40,160 nucleotides of DNA from NCBI GenBank assembly GCA_035294325.1, contig DATGLE010000137.1, positions 1 through 40,160 of the forward strand, given 5' to 3'. The notes under the pieces were generated by a model. That model was not told the origin of the DNA. It did not search any database and was given only the letters and a program-made list of their open reading frames with translations. The stretch is from DATGLE01 sp035294325. GTDB lineage: Bacteria > Chloroflexota > Ktedonobacteria > Ktedonobacterales > Ktedonobacteraceae. Below, piece by piece: positions 6,731 through 13,849 of the stretch. Each line of letters begins with the position of its first letter. Within the stretch, counting starts at the first letter, position 1. The position numbers and the translations under genes were made by a program.

Positions 6731-6741
6731 CAGAACGATTG
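6731..6741. repeat. attR core, 11-bp direct repeat
   Basis: This is the second copy of CAGAACGATTG. To its right, the lrp frame continues (GAT TGG GCT TTT) to a stop at 6818-6820. To its left lies element sequence which, in a circle, would complete the integrase gene. Confidence 0.82.
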
Positions 6742-6820
6742 GGCTTTTCTATCCCAGGCGCGACTCTCTCCATCGCCACCGCAGGTCCAGCGCCCTCGCC
6801 CCGGCGAAGGCGACCATTAA
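6742..6820 (+). pseudogene. displaced native 3' end of the lrp gene
   Basis: In the lrp reading frame, taken across the att core, this stretch encodes WAFLSQARLSPSPPQ and then a Pro/Arg-rich tail ending GEGDH with a TAA stop. It has no start of its own and was separated from the rest of lrp by the integrative element. Excision would restore it. Confidence 0.75.
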
Positions 6821-6822
6821 GA

Positions 6823-6991
6823 GTGTGCCAGATGCCCGGTGCCTGCGTTTGCTCGCGCCTGTGACGCTCGTCTTAATAGCGTGTGTTGTGTGTGATGCGC
6901 GAAGCGCATACACAACACACGCTACTCCTTGCGCGACGAAGCCGCGCGAAAGCCCGGCGTGGGCGGCGAGAAGACTGAGAATCTGGCACAC
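6823..6991. repeat. dispersed palindromic element, copy A
   Basis: Perfect 11-bp terminal inverted repeats (GTGTGCCAGAT at 6823-6833, complement at 6981-6991) enclose motifs shared with copies B-E: a TTGCTCGCG segment near the left end and GAAGCCGCGCGAA followed by CCCGG near the right. A nested imperfect palindrome with about 20-bp arms and a GAA loop lies at 6878-6923. It sits between attR and the first kinase gene. Confidence 0.7.
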
Positions 6992-7047
6992 GCTATCCCC
7001 CCGGCGAGTTTAACGCAGGAAAATACCCCGCTGAGCGTTTTATGCAG

Positions 7048-7076
7048 TGTACATGTTCAATGAAGTGGTGTATAAT
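7048..7076 (+). promoter_or_regulatory. sigma-70-like promoter for the membrane kinase
   Basis: The -10 box TATAAT (7071-7076) is perfect and lies 17 bp downstream of TGTACA (4 of 6 matches to TTGACA). It is about 105 bp before the kinase ATG. Confidence 0.55.
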
Positions 7077-7180
7077 CGGGGTACGGGCGTACTACGGCCT
7101 GAATCTGATGGAGGTCGCTGCCTGGACTGCTCCATCATCCTTAACTCTGTGCAGCAGAGAACAACAAAGGAGACCTCCGT

Positions 7181-8788
7181 ATGATAGAAACAGTTCCATC
7201 GGGGACCGTACTACGCGGGCGCTATCGTATCGAGCGTGTGCTGGGCAGTGGCGGCTTCGGACATGTCTACCAGGCGGTGGACCTGAGCACCAACCAGCAA
7301 TACGCCGTCAAAGAATATCTGGTGACGGGGGCCAGCGGGCAGGAGCAGCTCAAGCATGAAGCGGCGGTGCTCAGTCAACTGCACCACCCCAACCTGCCAG
7401 CCTTCCAGGATGCGTTTATAGAACGGGGCCGCTACTATGTGGTCCTCAACTATATTGAGGGCAACGACCTGACCGACATCATCCGCATCGCGCGCCAGCG
7501 CAACGATATTGTGCCGATCCCGCGCATTATGGAGTGGCTGCTGGCAATCTGTGACGCCGTGATATTTCTGCACAGCCAGCGGCCACCGGTAATCCACCGC
7601 GATATCAAGCCCGATAATATTCGCATTACTCCCAATGGCGTCGCCATCCTGGTTGATCTGGGGAACGCGAAGGCTGCCGCGGACGGCGCGCGCACGCTTT
7701 TCTTTATCCGGCACCAGGGGACGCCGGGCTATGCGCCGCCCGAGCAGTACCCGGGCGGGACCGGCACCGACGCGCGTTCGGATATCTACGCCCTGGGCGG
7801 TACACTCTATTTCGCTCTCACGGCCCACGAGCCGCCCAGCGTCTCTACGCGCAATCAATCGATCCAGCAGGGCAAGCCTGACCTGCCAACCTTGCAGGAG
7901 GTTCTTGCCAGCAACCCGCCCGAAGTAAGTCCCGAAGCTGATGCCGCGCGGCAGTTCAGGCTGGGCGTGAGCAGGCCCTCCAAACCGGCGCCGCGCCACT
8001 CCCGTCACCTGGCCCAGCTCGCCACGCTGCCTCCGGATCTGCTCAAGCAGATCGACCGCATCATACACCGGGCGATGGCCCTCAAGCCAAAGGATCGTTA
8101 CCAGTCCACGGCAGACTTCGCCAACGATTTGAGAAAGGCGATGGCGGCGCTTCCGCCGGTGGCCCAGGTGGCTCCAGCACGGCAGCCCGATCCGCACAGC
8201 ACACAGCCCGATCTTCCCATGCTCTATGAGACATTGCAAGCCGCCAGAGCTAGCGGGGATCAGAGTGCACCTCAGAATACAGCATCGCCCGCGACCTGCC
8301 CGCGCTGTAATGCTCCACTGGCACCGCGAGCGGCATTCTGCCCGCACTGCGGCACTGCCCTGGGCGGTTCGGCGCCCACGAATGCCGCGCAGCCTGGCCC
8401 CAGAGCCGCCGATCCTTCCGCCGAGCAGACCATGCTCATCCAGCCAAAGGCAGCGCAGGCTTCCGTGATGCCTGCTCCTCAGCCGGCCCGGCATGCATCT
8501 TATCAGCCGGTCGCAGGCTCCACTACCGCCGGGCAGGTCTCAGCTCCGCCATTTGTCTATAATGGAGCCAGCAACAGCACACGACAGGGAACAGGCGCAG
8601 GAACGAAGAGCCAGCAGCCGTCATCCTCCGGTTTCCGCGTCGATGCAAAAGCGCTCATCGCACTCATCATTATTTTAGTGGCGCTGCTCGTCATCATGGT
8701 CCTGCTGCTCACCAGCGGCCATCATCATCTATTTGGCGGCATCTCTAAAGGTCTCACCAGCCTCGGCGCGTTCATGGTTGCCGGGTGA
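7181..8788 (+). CDS. Ser/Thr protein kinase with zinc ribbon and C-terminal membrane anchor, 535 aa
   Basis: This is a Hanks-type kinase that phosphorylates Ser/Thr on unknown proteins. The glycine loop GSGGFGHVY (22-30), Lys44, the catalytic loop HRDIKPDN (139-146) and an activation segment ending GTPGYAPPEQY are clear. The Mg-binding DFG is DLG (159-161), a conservative change common in this lineage. A Pro/Ala/Gln-rich linker follows, then a four-Cys zinc ribbon (CPRCNAPL to CPHCG, about 373-390), a second low-complexity linker, and a membrane helix at about 490-512 with a short outer tail, so the kinase faces the cytoplasm. AAAGGAG lies nine bases before the ATG. It appears monocistronic. 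Confidence 0.93.
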   Translation: MIETVPSGTVLRGRYRIERVLGSGGFGHVYQAVDLSTNQQYAVKEYLVTGASGQEQLKHEAAVLSQLHHPNLPAFQDAFIERGRYYVVLNYIEGNDLTDIIRIARQRNDIVPIPRIMEWLLAICDAVIFLHSQRPPVIHRDIKPDNIRITPNGVAILVDLGNAKAAADGARTLFFIRHQGTPGYAPPEQYPGGTGTDARSDIYALGGTLYFALTAHEPPSVSTRNQSIQQGKPDLPTLQEVLASNPPEVSPEADAARQFRLGVSRPSKPAPRHSRHLAQLATLPPDLLKQIDRIIHRAMALKPKDRYQSTADFANDLRKAMAALPPVAQVAPARQPDPHSTQPDLPMLYETLQAARASGDQSAPQNTASPATCPRCNAPLAPRAAFCPHCGTALGGSAPTNAAQPGPRAADPSAEQTMLIQPKAAQASVMPAPQPARHASYQPVAGSTTAGQVSAPPFVYNGASNSTRQGTGAGTKSQQPSSSGFRVDAKALIALIIILVALLVIMVLLLTSGHHHLFGGISKGLTSLGAFMVAG

Positions 8789-8818
8789 GGACAGCCCTGT
8801 GAGGGTGAGAATATGGCC

Positions 8819-8985
8819 TCATTGCGTGGTAGACGCGAGGAGCGGGCGCACGGCCTCGGCACGCAGGAAGCAGTCTATCACCTTCTCATCTCGCAGTGAC
8901 TGCACAATCGCCTGCACGCGCGCCCGGGCCTCCGCCAGCAGCGCATCATCTCCAGCAAGGCTTAGCAGCGCAGTGGCGGGACGCA
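8819..8985 (-). pseudogene. C-terminal remnant of a large ATPase/TPR-type protein
   Basis: On the minus strand this stretch translates to an Ala/Leu/Arg-rich helix (LLSLAGDDALLAEARARV, then SLRDEKVIDCFLRAEAVRP) with a stop at 8819-8821. The pattern 'I..LRDE...FL.....V..LL' is typical of the extreme C-terminus of bacterial AAA/TPR signalling proteins. There is no start and the frame breaks at about 8985 where other gene debris begins. The family guess rests on pattern only. Confidence 0.45.
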
Positions 8986-9323
8986 GCCTGTGAAGGCGCA
9001 GATGTCGTCATCACGACGGCGAGCGGCGGTCAGCGCGGTGGTGATGACACGGTGCAGACAGTAGATTGGCAGGGCAATTGTCACCTGATCGATGCCGCGA
9101 AAAACGCCGGAACCAGGCAGTTCTTCTACGTGTCGGTCGCTTTTGCCGATACAAAGAGTCCCGTGCCAATCTGGCAGGCTAAAGGCCAGACCGAAGCCCA
9201 TCTACACTGGATACGTTCGATTCGCCGCTAGAGATGACCGGGCTGGTGCGCACCTTTGGCATCCACCTCACACCGTTAGAAGAGGTGGCGCGCCGGACCA
9301 TCAAGAGCGCGACATCGGCCTGA
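8970..9323 (+). pseudogene. broken NmrA/SDR-type NAD(P)-binding protein remnant
   Basis: One frame reads ACEGADVVITTASGGQRGG, then VDWQGNCHLIDAAKNAG and FFYVSV, which matches the middle of an atypical SDR/NmrA protein (a ligand strand, an 'N.IDAAK.AG...F.YVS' helix-strand and a KGQTEAHL helix). A different frame downstream gives TLDTFDSPLEMTGLVRTFG and TPLEEVARR with a stop at 9321-9323, which fits the family's C-terminus. The N-terminal Rossmann GxxGxxG is missing and the middle is deleted with a frame change at about 9200-9215. It is clearly non-functional. Confidence 0.6.
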
Positions 9324-9332
9324 AACCCTGCA

Positions 9333-10427
9333 TTAGCGCCACATCGCGCAGAGAGAATCACGCACGCGCCTCACCCAGCCGGGCAGCGCCGTCGCCCAGG
9401 ACAGGCGCTCCATCACATCATCGATCAGCGCCGCATCGGGTTCGTCCTGCGTATAGAACAGGTCCTCAAGCGGGCCGTTGATGGTAGCGATGGGCGAGAC
9501 CAGCAGCAGAGCATCGGCCAGCAGCAGGGCCTCATCATGCGATGGAGGGTAGATCTCGCTATAGGCTTGCAGGAAGTGCTGCGCGCGTTCGGGATCGAGG
9601 CCGCGCTTGACGAGCGGGCGCGTCAGCGCTGCGCCCGGCTGCCAGGCCAGCGCGCTAAAAGAGAAGAGGGCGTAGGCAACCTCGAAGATACGCTTCTCCC
9701 AGTGCGAGGCTTCCAGGCCCTCCACAGAGGTCACGCCAGAGGGGCCGAAGCGTAGATTCAAGGGCTGGTAGTCGCCGTGGATGTGGAACTCGGCCAGGTC
9801 GCGGCCTGCCCCGATGGAGATCATCGCCTGCGGCAGAACCGCCTCCCATTGATCGGCCCAATCGGAGAGTCCTGCTGCAACGGCCTGGATCGGGTATTCA
9901 TCGGCCTTGAGCCGCGCCAGATTCAGGCAGCCCTGAACCATGCCTCCCATGTGCGCCTCCGACGGCCAGCGATGTTGCGGCCCGTCATAGCTTCTGGCGG
10001 CCACATGGATCTGGCCGAGCATCGCCCCCGCCGCCGTCACAAGGTCGATGCTGCGCGGGTGCGTCGTGCTGAAGCGCTCGCCCTCGCTCCACCGCTGTAG
10101 CTCGAAGAAGCTTTCGTCGATCTCAACCGCCGGCTCTCCCTGCGGCGTCAGGTGCAATTCCGGGATGGGGATCCCCGCCGCTTGCAGGTAGCGCCGGAAA
10201 GCGTAGTAGTGGCTGAAGTCTTCCTCGGCTGGCCCCTCGGCGCGCTCTTTCAGCACATAGCGCTTCCCGTTGATTTCAAGCGGCAGGCTCAGGCTCCCCG
10301 CCTGCGTCTGCTCCTCCGCCGTCTCCAGTCCTGTCCACTGCTCCACCCCGAAGGCCCGCATGACCTGCTGGAGATCGAGCAGATCTTCCTCCGGCTCCTG
10401 GTGATGGTCATCGAATTCCTCGCGCAT
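9333..10427 (-). CDS. aminoglycoside-phosphotransferase/choline-kinase-fold protein, 364 aa
   Basis: The protein has the APH fold. The ATP-binding Lys is in RYVLKER (about 60), and the Brenner-type catalytic loop HGDYQPLN is at 217-224. The downstream metal-binding segment, normally IDFE, reads TSVEGLE, so the canonical Asp is missing or replaced by Glu; activity may be altered. The C-terminal helical lobe (IFEVAYALFSFSALAW) is typical. The substrate cannot be read; relatives act on homoserine, choline, methylthioribose or aminoglycosides. No Shine-Dalgarno is apparent before the ATG. It is on the same strand as the sulfurtransferase but separated from it by a C/G-rich hairpin. Confidence 0.82.
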   Translation of the reverse strand: MREEFDDHHQEPEEDLLDLQQVMRAFGVEQWTGLETAEEQTQAGSLSLPLEINGKRYVLKERAEGPAEEDFSHYYAFRRYLQAAGIPIPELHLTPQGEPAVEIDESFFELQRWSEGERFSTTHPRSIDLVTAAGAMLGQIHVAARSYDGPQHRWPSEAHMGGMVQGCLNLARLKADEYPIQAVAAGLSDWADQWEAVLPQAMISIGAGRDLAEFHIHGDYQPLNLRFGPSGVTSVEGLEASHWEKRIFEVAYALFSFSALAWQPGAALTRPLVKRGLDPERAQHFLQAYSEIYPPSHDEALLLADALLLVSPIATINGPLEDLFYTQDEPDAALIDDVMERLSWATALPGWVRRVRDSLCAMWR

Positions 10428-10497
10428 CGTTTTTCAACTTTAGAAGTGATCTTACGAGGGAAAAGGGAAAGTGGGGATACCCCACCCCCACCCCCCG

Positions 10498-10517
10498 CCA
10501 GGGGCTGCCGCCCCTGG
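10498..10517 (-). terminator. GC-rich hairpin downstream of the sulfurtransferase gene
   Basis: CCAGGGGC pairs with GCCCCTGG around TGCC. It lies eight bases past the sulfurtransferase stop on its strand. There is no T-run; a second small stem (GTGGG/CCCAC) lies at 10471-10485. Confidence 0.45.
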
Positions 10518-10524
10518 CCCCCGC

Positions 10525-11403
10525 TTAGACTTCGGCTGGTAGATCCTGACGCTTACCCCATTCGTTCCAGGAGCCATCGTAATTCGTCAGGTTGGGATAG
10601 CCGAGCATCGCCAGGCTGAAAAGCACTGTCGTGGCCGCGACGCCGCCATTGCAGTAGGCGACGATGCGCTCCTCCGGCGAGACGTGGGCATCGGCGAAGA
10701 TGCGCGCCAGCTCTTCGTTGCTGCGGAATGTCCCGGTTGCCGGGTCGATGAGTTCTTCTCGCGGAATGTTGAGCGCGCCGGGGATATGGCCGGGCCGGCC
10801 ATGCCCACGCGCCAGTTGTCCCGTGTACTGCGCCGGTTCGCGCGCATCAACCAGCGTCACGCCTGGCTTGTTGAGCATGCTCAGCACCTCCTCGGCGGTT
10901 GCGCGTAGCTGTGGCTGCACCTTTGGCGTGAAGGTGGCCGGCGGATACAGCGGGATCGAACTCTCCACCGGAAGACCCTCTCGTTTCCACTTTGGGAATC
11001 CGCCGTTGAGCACAACCACCTGCTCATGCCCATAGTACCTGAGCGCCCACCAGAGGCGCGTGGCGAACTGCGACGCCGGGTGCGCGTCGTAGGCGACTAC
11101 AAGGTGCTGGTCGCCGATGCCCCGATCCTCCATGATCTCCTTGAAGCGCGCCGGGGGCGCTACCTGCGCCTCTACCTTATCATCGGGATCGATGATATCG
11201 CTGCTCCAGTCGATGTAGACCGCACCGGGGATATGCTCCTGCTCGTACTCCTCACGCGCACCAACATAGAGCGCGTCCTGTACGCCGTCGTGCTCCACGG
11301 TGCGCACATAGCCGCGCATATCGACGACGCGCAGGTTAGTGTCATAGAGATGTTCGGCCAGCCAGGAAGTCTCTACCAGGAATTTACTACGATCTGCTTG
11401 CAT
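10525..11403 (-). CDS. thiosulfate/3-mercaptopyruvate sulfurtransferase (two-domain rhodanese), 292 aa
   Basis: The enzyme moves sulfane sulfur from thiosulfate or mercaptopyruvate to an acceptor such as cyanide or a thiol. Two tandem rhodanese domains are visible. In the N-terminal domain the catalytic Cys position reads YDAHPAS, so it is inactive, as is usual. The C-terminal domain holds the active loop YCNGGVAATT with the nucleophilic Cys. Motifs HIPGAVYIDW and GHIPGALNIP mark the two CDC25-like signatures. Length fits the family. GAGGTG lies five bases before the ATG. The DUF6391-like gene is only 9 bp upstream, so they form an operon. Thiosulfate versus mercaptopyruvate preference cannot be decided; the GGVAA loop favours the thiosulfate side only weakly. 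Confidence 0.92.
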   Translation of the reverse strand: MQADRSKFLVETSWLAEHLYDTNLRVVDMRGYVRTVEHDGVQDALYVGAREEYEQEHIPGAVYIDWSSDIIDPDDKVEAQVAPPARFKEIMEDRGIGDQHLVVAYDAHPASQFATRLWWALRYYGHEQVVVLNGGFPKWKREGLPVESSIPLYPPATFTPKVQPQLRATAEEVLSMLNKPGVTLVDAREPAQYTGQLARGHGRPGHIPGALNIPREELIDPATGTFRSNEELARIFADAHVSPEERIVAYCNGGVAATTVLFSLAMLGYPNLTNYDGSWNEWGKRQDLPAEV

Positions 11404-11412
11404 ATCCGCACC

Positions 11413-11949
11413 TCACGCAAAGAGTCCGGCGGCGTCTGGATTGTCGGTGCTGACAAAGTGCGCCGGAGCGCCGAAGACGTTCATCGGACTCACCTTCAGA
11501 ATGCGCATGGAATCGTTGGGCGTCTGCGTCGTGATATAGCGCTGCACGGTCAGCCCCAGCGGGCGCGCCAGGATCAGCGCCGCCGTCGAGGCCAGGATCA
11601 CATTGTTGGCCGTACTGTAGGGACGACGCAACTTCGCAATCGCCATCGCCGAAAGGCCGGTCAGCATGCCGGCCACCGCCAGGTTTGTGCCGCAGCGCTC
11701 GTGAACCGCCAGTTCCGGCTGCGACGTGCGCAGCAGATTGAGCGCCTCCTGGGCCGTAGGCAGAATAGCCTCGGTAGGCACTTCGCCAAAGACAAAGAAA
11801 CCCGACGCGAAAGAGATGCCGGAGAGGCGCGCCTCTGGAAATTTTCTGGAGAGCAGCACAATCGTGGCGTGTTCAAGCGCATGGTTCTGCTTCACTGCGC
11901 CACCGAGCAATAACTGCTGTGCGACCTGCACGAGCGGATTGATAGCCAT
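11413..11949 (-). CDS. DUF6391-like conserved protein, 178 aa
   Basis: The protein opens with an amphipathic helix and a NHALEHATIVLLSRKFP motif with two His and a Glu, characteristic of a conserved bacterial family of unknown function that I recall as DUF6391. The middle contains GFFVFGEVPTEAILP and LAVHERCGTNLAVAGML. Two weakly hydrophobic stretches (LAVAGMLTGLSAMAIA and VILASTAALILARPLGL) suggest one or two membrane helices. The HxxEH-like pattern recalls a metal site but no enzyme is assigned. AAAGGAA lies eight bases before ATG. It leads the operon with the sulfurtransferase. Confidence 0.7.
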   Translation of the reverse strand: MAINPLVQVAQQLLLGGAVKQNHALEHATIVLLSRKFPEARLSGISFASGFFVFGEVPTEAILPTAQEALNLLRTSQPELAVHERCGTNLAVAGMLTGLSAMAIAKLRRPYSTANNVILASTAALILARPLGLTVQRYITTQTPNDSMRILKVSPMNVFGAPAHFVSTDNPDAAGLFA

Positions 11950-11970
11950 TGGTTCTATTCCTTTCGCTCA

Positions 11971-12080
11971 GAGTATGCCTGATTCCCGGTGCTATCGCTT
12001 GCTCGCGTCTGCACCACACCACCACATCTCTCCCTTGCACGGCGGAGCCGCGCGAACATCCGGTGAAATCAGGCACACTC
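11971..12080. repeat. dispersed palindromic element, copy B
   Basis: Terminal inverted repeats of 14 bp with one mismatch (GAGTATGCCTGATT and its partner at 12067-12080). The interior shares ATCGCTTGCTCGCG with copy E and CGGAGCCGCGCGAA with copy D and fragment F. It fills the gap between the DUF6391-like gene and the 3' end of the FHA kinase and abuts that kinase's stop codon. Confidence 0.7.
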
Positions 12081-13547
12081 CTATGGACCATATGTTATAT
12101 TAAAAACTACGATCTCGTCTCCAAAATTGATGACATCGCCATCGTTGAGAGCAACGCGGTCATAAATCCGCATATTGTTGACGAGCGTGCCATTGGCGCT
12201 CTGCAAATCTTCAAGGAACCAGCGCCCATCGACGAACGAGAGGCGAGCATGGCGGCGCGAAACAGTACGGCCCGAGATGACCAGATCGTTGCCGTTCGTG
12301 CGCCCGATAGTGGTCACGTCCTGGTGGAAGCGGTACGAGCGCCCGCTCATCGGTCCGTTCTGGATCGTCAGGCGAGCCAGGACCGGGCGACCGTTGGGTC
12401 CCAGGTAGCGGTCCGCGCTGGCACGCTTATTCGATAGATCGTCGCCGCAGGTTGTGCAATAGAGGCGCGTGCTGGGATTGGGCGCGCCGCAGCGGAAGCA
12501 GGTCAGCGTCACCCCCGGCTGCGCGCCAGCATACGCGGCCGCCGGGTTCGGGGCGAACGGTTGCAGGGAACCGCTCTGGGGGCCGTACATAGCGGGCGGC
12601 GGGGATGGCGGGGATGGCGCGTCGGACGGCGGCATCAAGGGAAGGCCCGCACGCCAGGGACGCGGGATAGAAAGGTTCGAGGCCGCCAGCGCGCTCGTCA
12701 GCGCATCGACCAGCATGTCCGCCGACTGATAGCGCTCGTGCGGCTGCTTCGCAGTCATTTTCAATATCACCTGCACAACAGGCTGCGGGACGTTTGCCGC
12801 CATGAGCTTTTCGACGGGAATTGGATCGTGCAGGTGCTTGACAGTAATCGTGAGCGGATTATCGGCAGTGAAAGGCACCTGGCCGGTCAGGCAGTGGAAC
12901 AGAACGATACCGAGCGAGTAGATATCGCTGCGGCGGTCTACCGCCTGGCCGACTCCCTGTTCCGGTGACATATATTGCGGCGTACCGATGCCGGTTCCGG
13001 CGCGCGTGAGATTGGTCGTGCCCTCAAGGATCTTGGCGATGCCAAAATCGGAGAGCAGCAGGTGTCCATCTTTGCGCAGCAGCATATTGGCTGGCTTCAC
13101 ATCGCGATGCACAATACCGTTGCGGTGCGCGCAGTCCAGCCCCTCGGCGGCCTGAATAATGAAATCTATCGCTTCTGGTACGGGCAGGGGTTGCCGCAGG
13201 CGGTCCTTGAGCGTGCCACCGTCGACATATTCCATGACGATATAGGTGGTATTTTCCTCAGTGCCGAAATCATGAATCTGCACGATATTGGGATGGGCCA
13301 GTTTCGCGACTGAAACGGCCTCCTGCACAAAACGTTTGACGAAGACGGGATCACGCGCGTAGTGGGCCGGCAGGACCTTGATCGCCACATAACGATCAAG
13401 CGTGGCCTGGTACGCTTTGAAGACCATCGCCATACCGCCGGCGCCAATGCGCTCCACAATACGGAACTTGCCGAGCGATTTGCCGATCAGATTATTGAGA
13501 TCATCTTTATTACTCGCCCTGCGAGGATAATTACCTTCTTCTTGCAT
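12081..13547 (-). CDS. Ser/Thr protein kinase with zinc ribbon and C-terminal FHA domain, 488 aa
   Basis: The kinase domain is complete: GAGGMAMVFKA (35-45), Lys57, HRDVKPANML (147-156), DFG at 167-169, and an activation segment ending GTPQYMSPEQ. A Pro-rich linker leads to a four-Cys zinc ribbon (about 350-370, CFRCGAP to CTTCGDD). From about 387 an FHA domain follows with the phosphothreonine-binding signature IGRTNGNDLVI, SRRHARL and SANGTLVN. FHA domains bind pThr, so it may dock its own or a partner's phosphosites. No membrane segment is seen, so it is cytosolic. It is directly downstream of sucA-sucB on the same strand with its own promoter candidate. The SD (GGGG or a distant GGAG) is weak. 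Confidence 0.94.
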   Translation of the reverse strand: MQEEGNYPRRASNKDDLNNLIGKSLGKFRIVERIGAGGMAMVFKAYQATLDRYVAIKVLPAHYARDPVFVKRFVQEAVSVAKLAHPNIVQIHDFGTEENTTYIVMEYVDGGTLKDRLRQPLPVPEAIDFIIQAAEGLDCAHRNGIVHRDVKPANMLLRKDGHLLLSDFGIAKILEGTTNLTRAGTGIGTPQYMSPEQGVGQAVDRRSDIYSLGIVLFHCLTGQVPFTADNPLTITVKHLHDPIPVEKLMAANVPQPVVQVILKMTAKQPHERYQSADMLVDALTSALAASNLSIPRPWRAGLPLMPPSDAPSPPSPPPAMYGPQSGSLQPFAPNPAAAYAGAQPGVTLTCFRCGAPNPSTRLYCTTCGDDLSNKRASADRYLGPNGRPVLARLTIQNGPMSGRSYRFHQDVTTIGRTNGNDLVISGRTVSRRHARLSFVDGRWFLEDLQSANGTLVNNMRIYDRVALNDGDVINFGDEIVVFNITYGP

Positions 13548-13689
13548 AACCCCGACGACTCCCGCTGTTCCTGCTCCTTGCCTCCTCGCATTTATGAATG
13601 TTAGCCATCAAAAACGGGAATGTCCCCCGGCGCGTAATCGCGCGGTTATGCGCCGCAGAGATCGCCGTTCTTGATCTTCCTATTCATCA

Positions 13690-13730
13690 CACTGGCAGCC
13701 CCGGAGGGGCAGAGTCCAGGGCAGCCAGTG
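13690..13730 (-). terminator. branched hairpin downstream of sucB
   Basis: An outer stem (CACTGGC with GCCAGTG) encloses a GCCCC-GGA-GGGGC hairpin. It lies about 120 bp past the sucB stop, in the 302-bp gap before the FHA kinase gene. No T-run follows, so it could be a weak terminator or part of the kinase leader RNA. Confidence 0.35.
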
Positions 13731-13800
13731 AGATATGATGTACGTTGCCAGCAGGAACAGCCCGCATAATAGATAAACAGTGCTGGTTTGCGTCCCCATC

Positions 13801-13829
13801 ATTATACTCGTACAAACGCGCACTGTCGA
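13801..13829 (-). promoter_or_regulatory. sigma-70-like promoter for the FHA kinase
   Basis: On the minus strand TCGACA (5 of 6 to TTGACA) is followed after exactly 17 bp by a perfect TATAAT. It lies between sucB and the kinase and would give a leader of about 250 nt. It lets the kinase be expressed separately from sucAB. Confidence 0.6.
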
Positions 13830-13849
13830 GAGAGACCCGGATTTGATCC

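Larger units (their letters stand above)
421..6741. mobile_element. 6.3 kb integrative element inserted in the 3' end of lrp
   Basis: The element is bounded by the 11-bp att repeat (repeat unit 6310 bp). It carries a large serine integrase at its left end, ten further genes on the same minus strand, and one divergent HTH-GNAT gene followed by a strong terminator at the right end. By eye its right part and the integrase are more AT-rich than the flanking chromosome. No replication initiator, relaxase, portal, capsid, Zot-like ATPase or other P-loop protein is recognisable, so it is neither a standard prophage nor an integrative conjugative element. It may be a small integrase-only element, a satellite that relies on a helper, or a reduced remnant. 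The boundaries are supported by the lrp reconstruction; its mobility is inferred. Confidence 0.82.

Noticed and set aside
421..6741. Filamentous phage (inovirus-like) prophage
   Set aside because: The size and tiny membrane proteins fit, but no Zot-type ATPase or any Walker A protein and no replication protein are present in the element.
6878..6923. Intrinsic terminator from the nested palindrome in copy A
   Set aside because: The stem has a three-base bulge, no T-run follows, and it is embedded in a repeat whose other copies lack it; it is better seen as part of the element.
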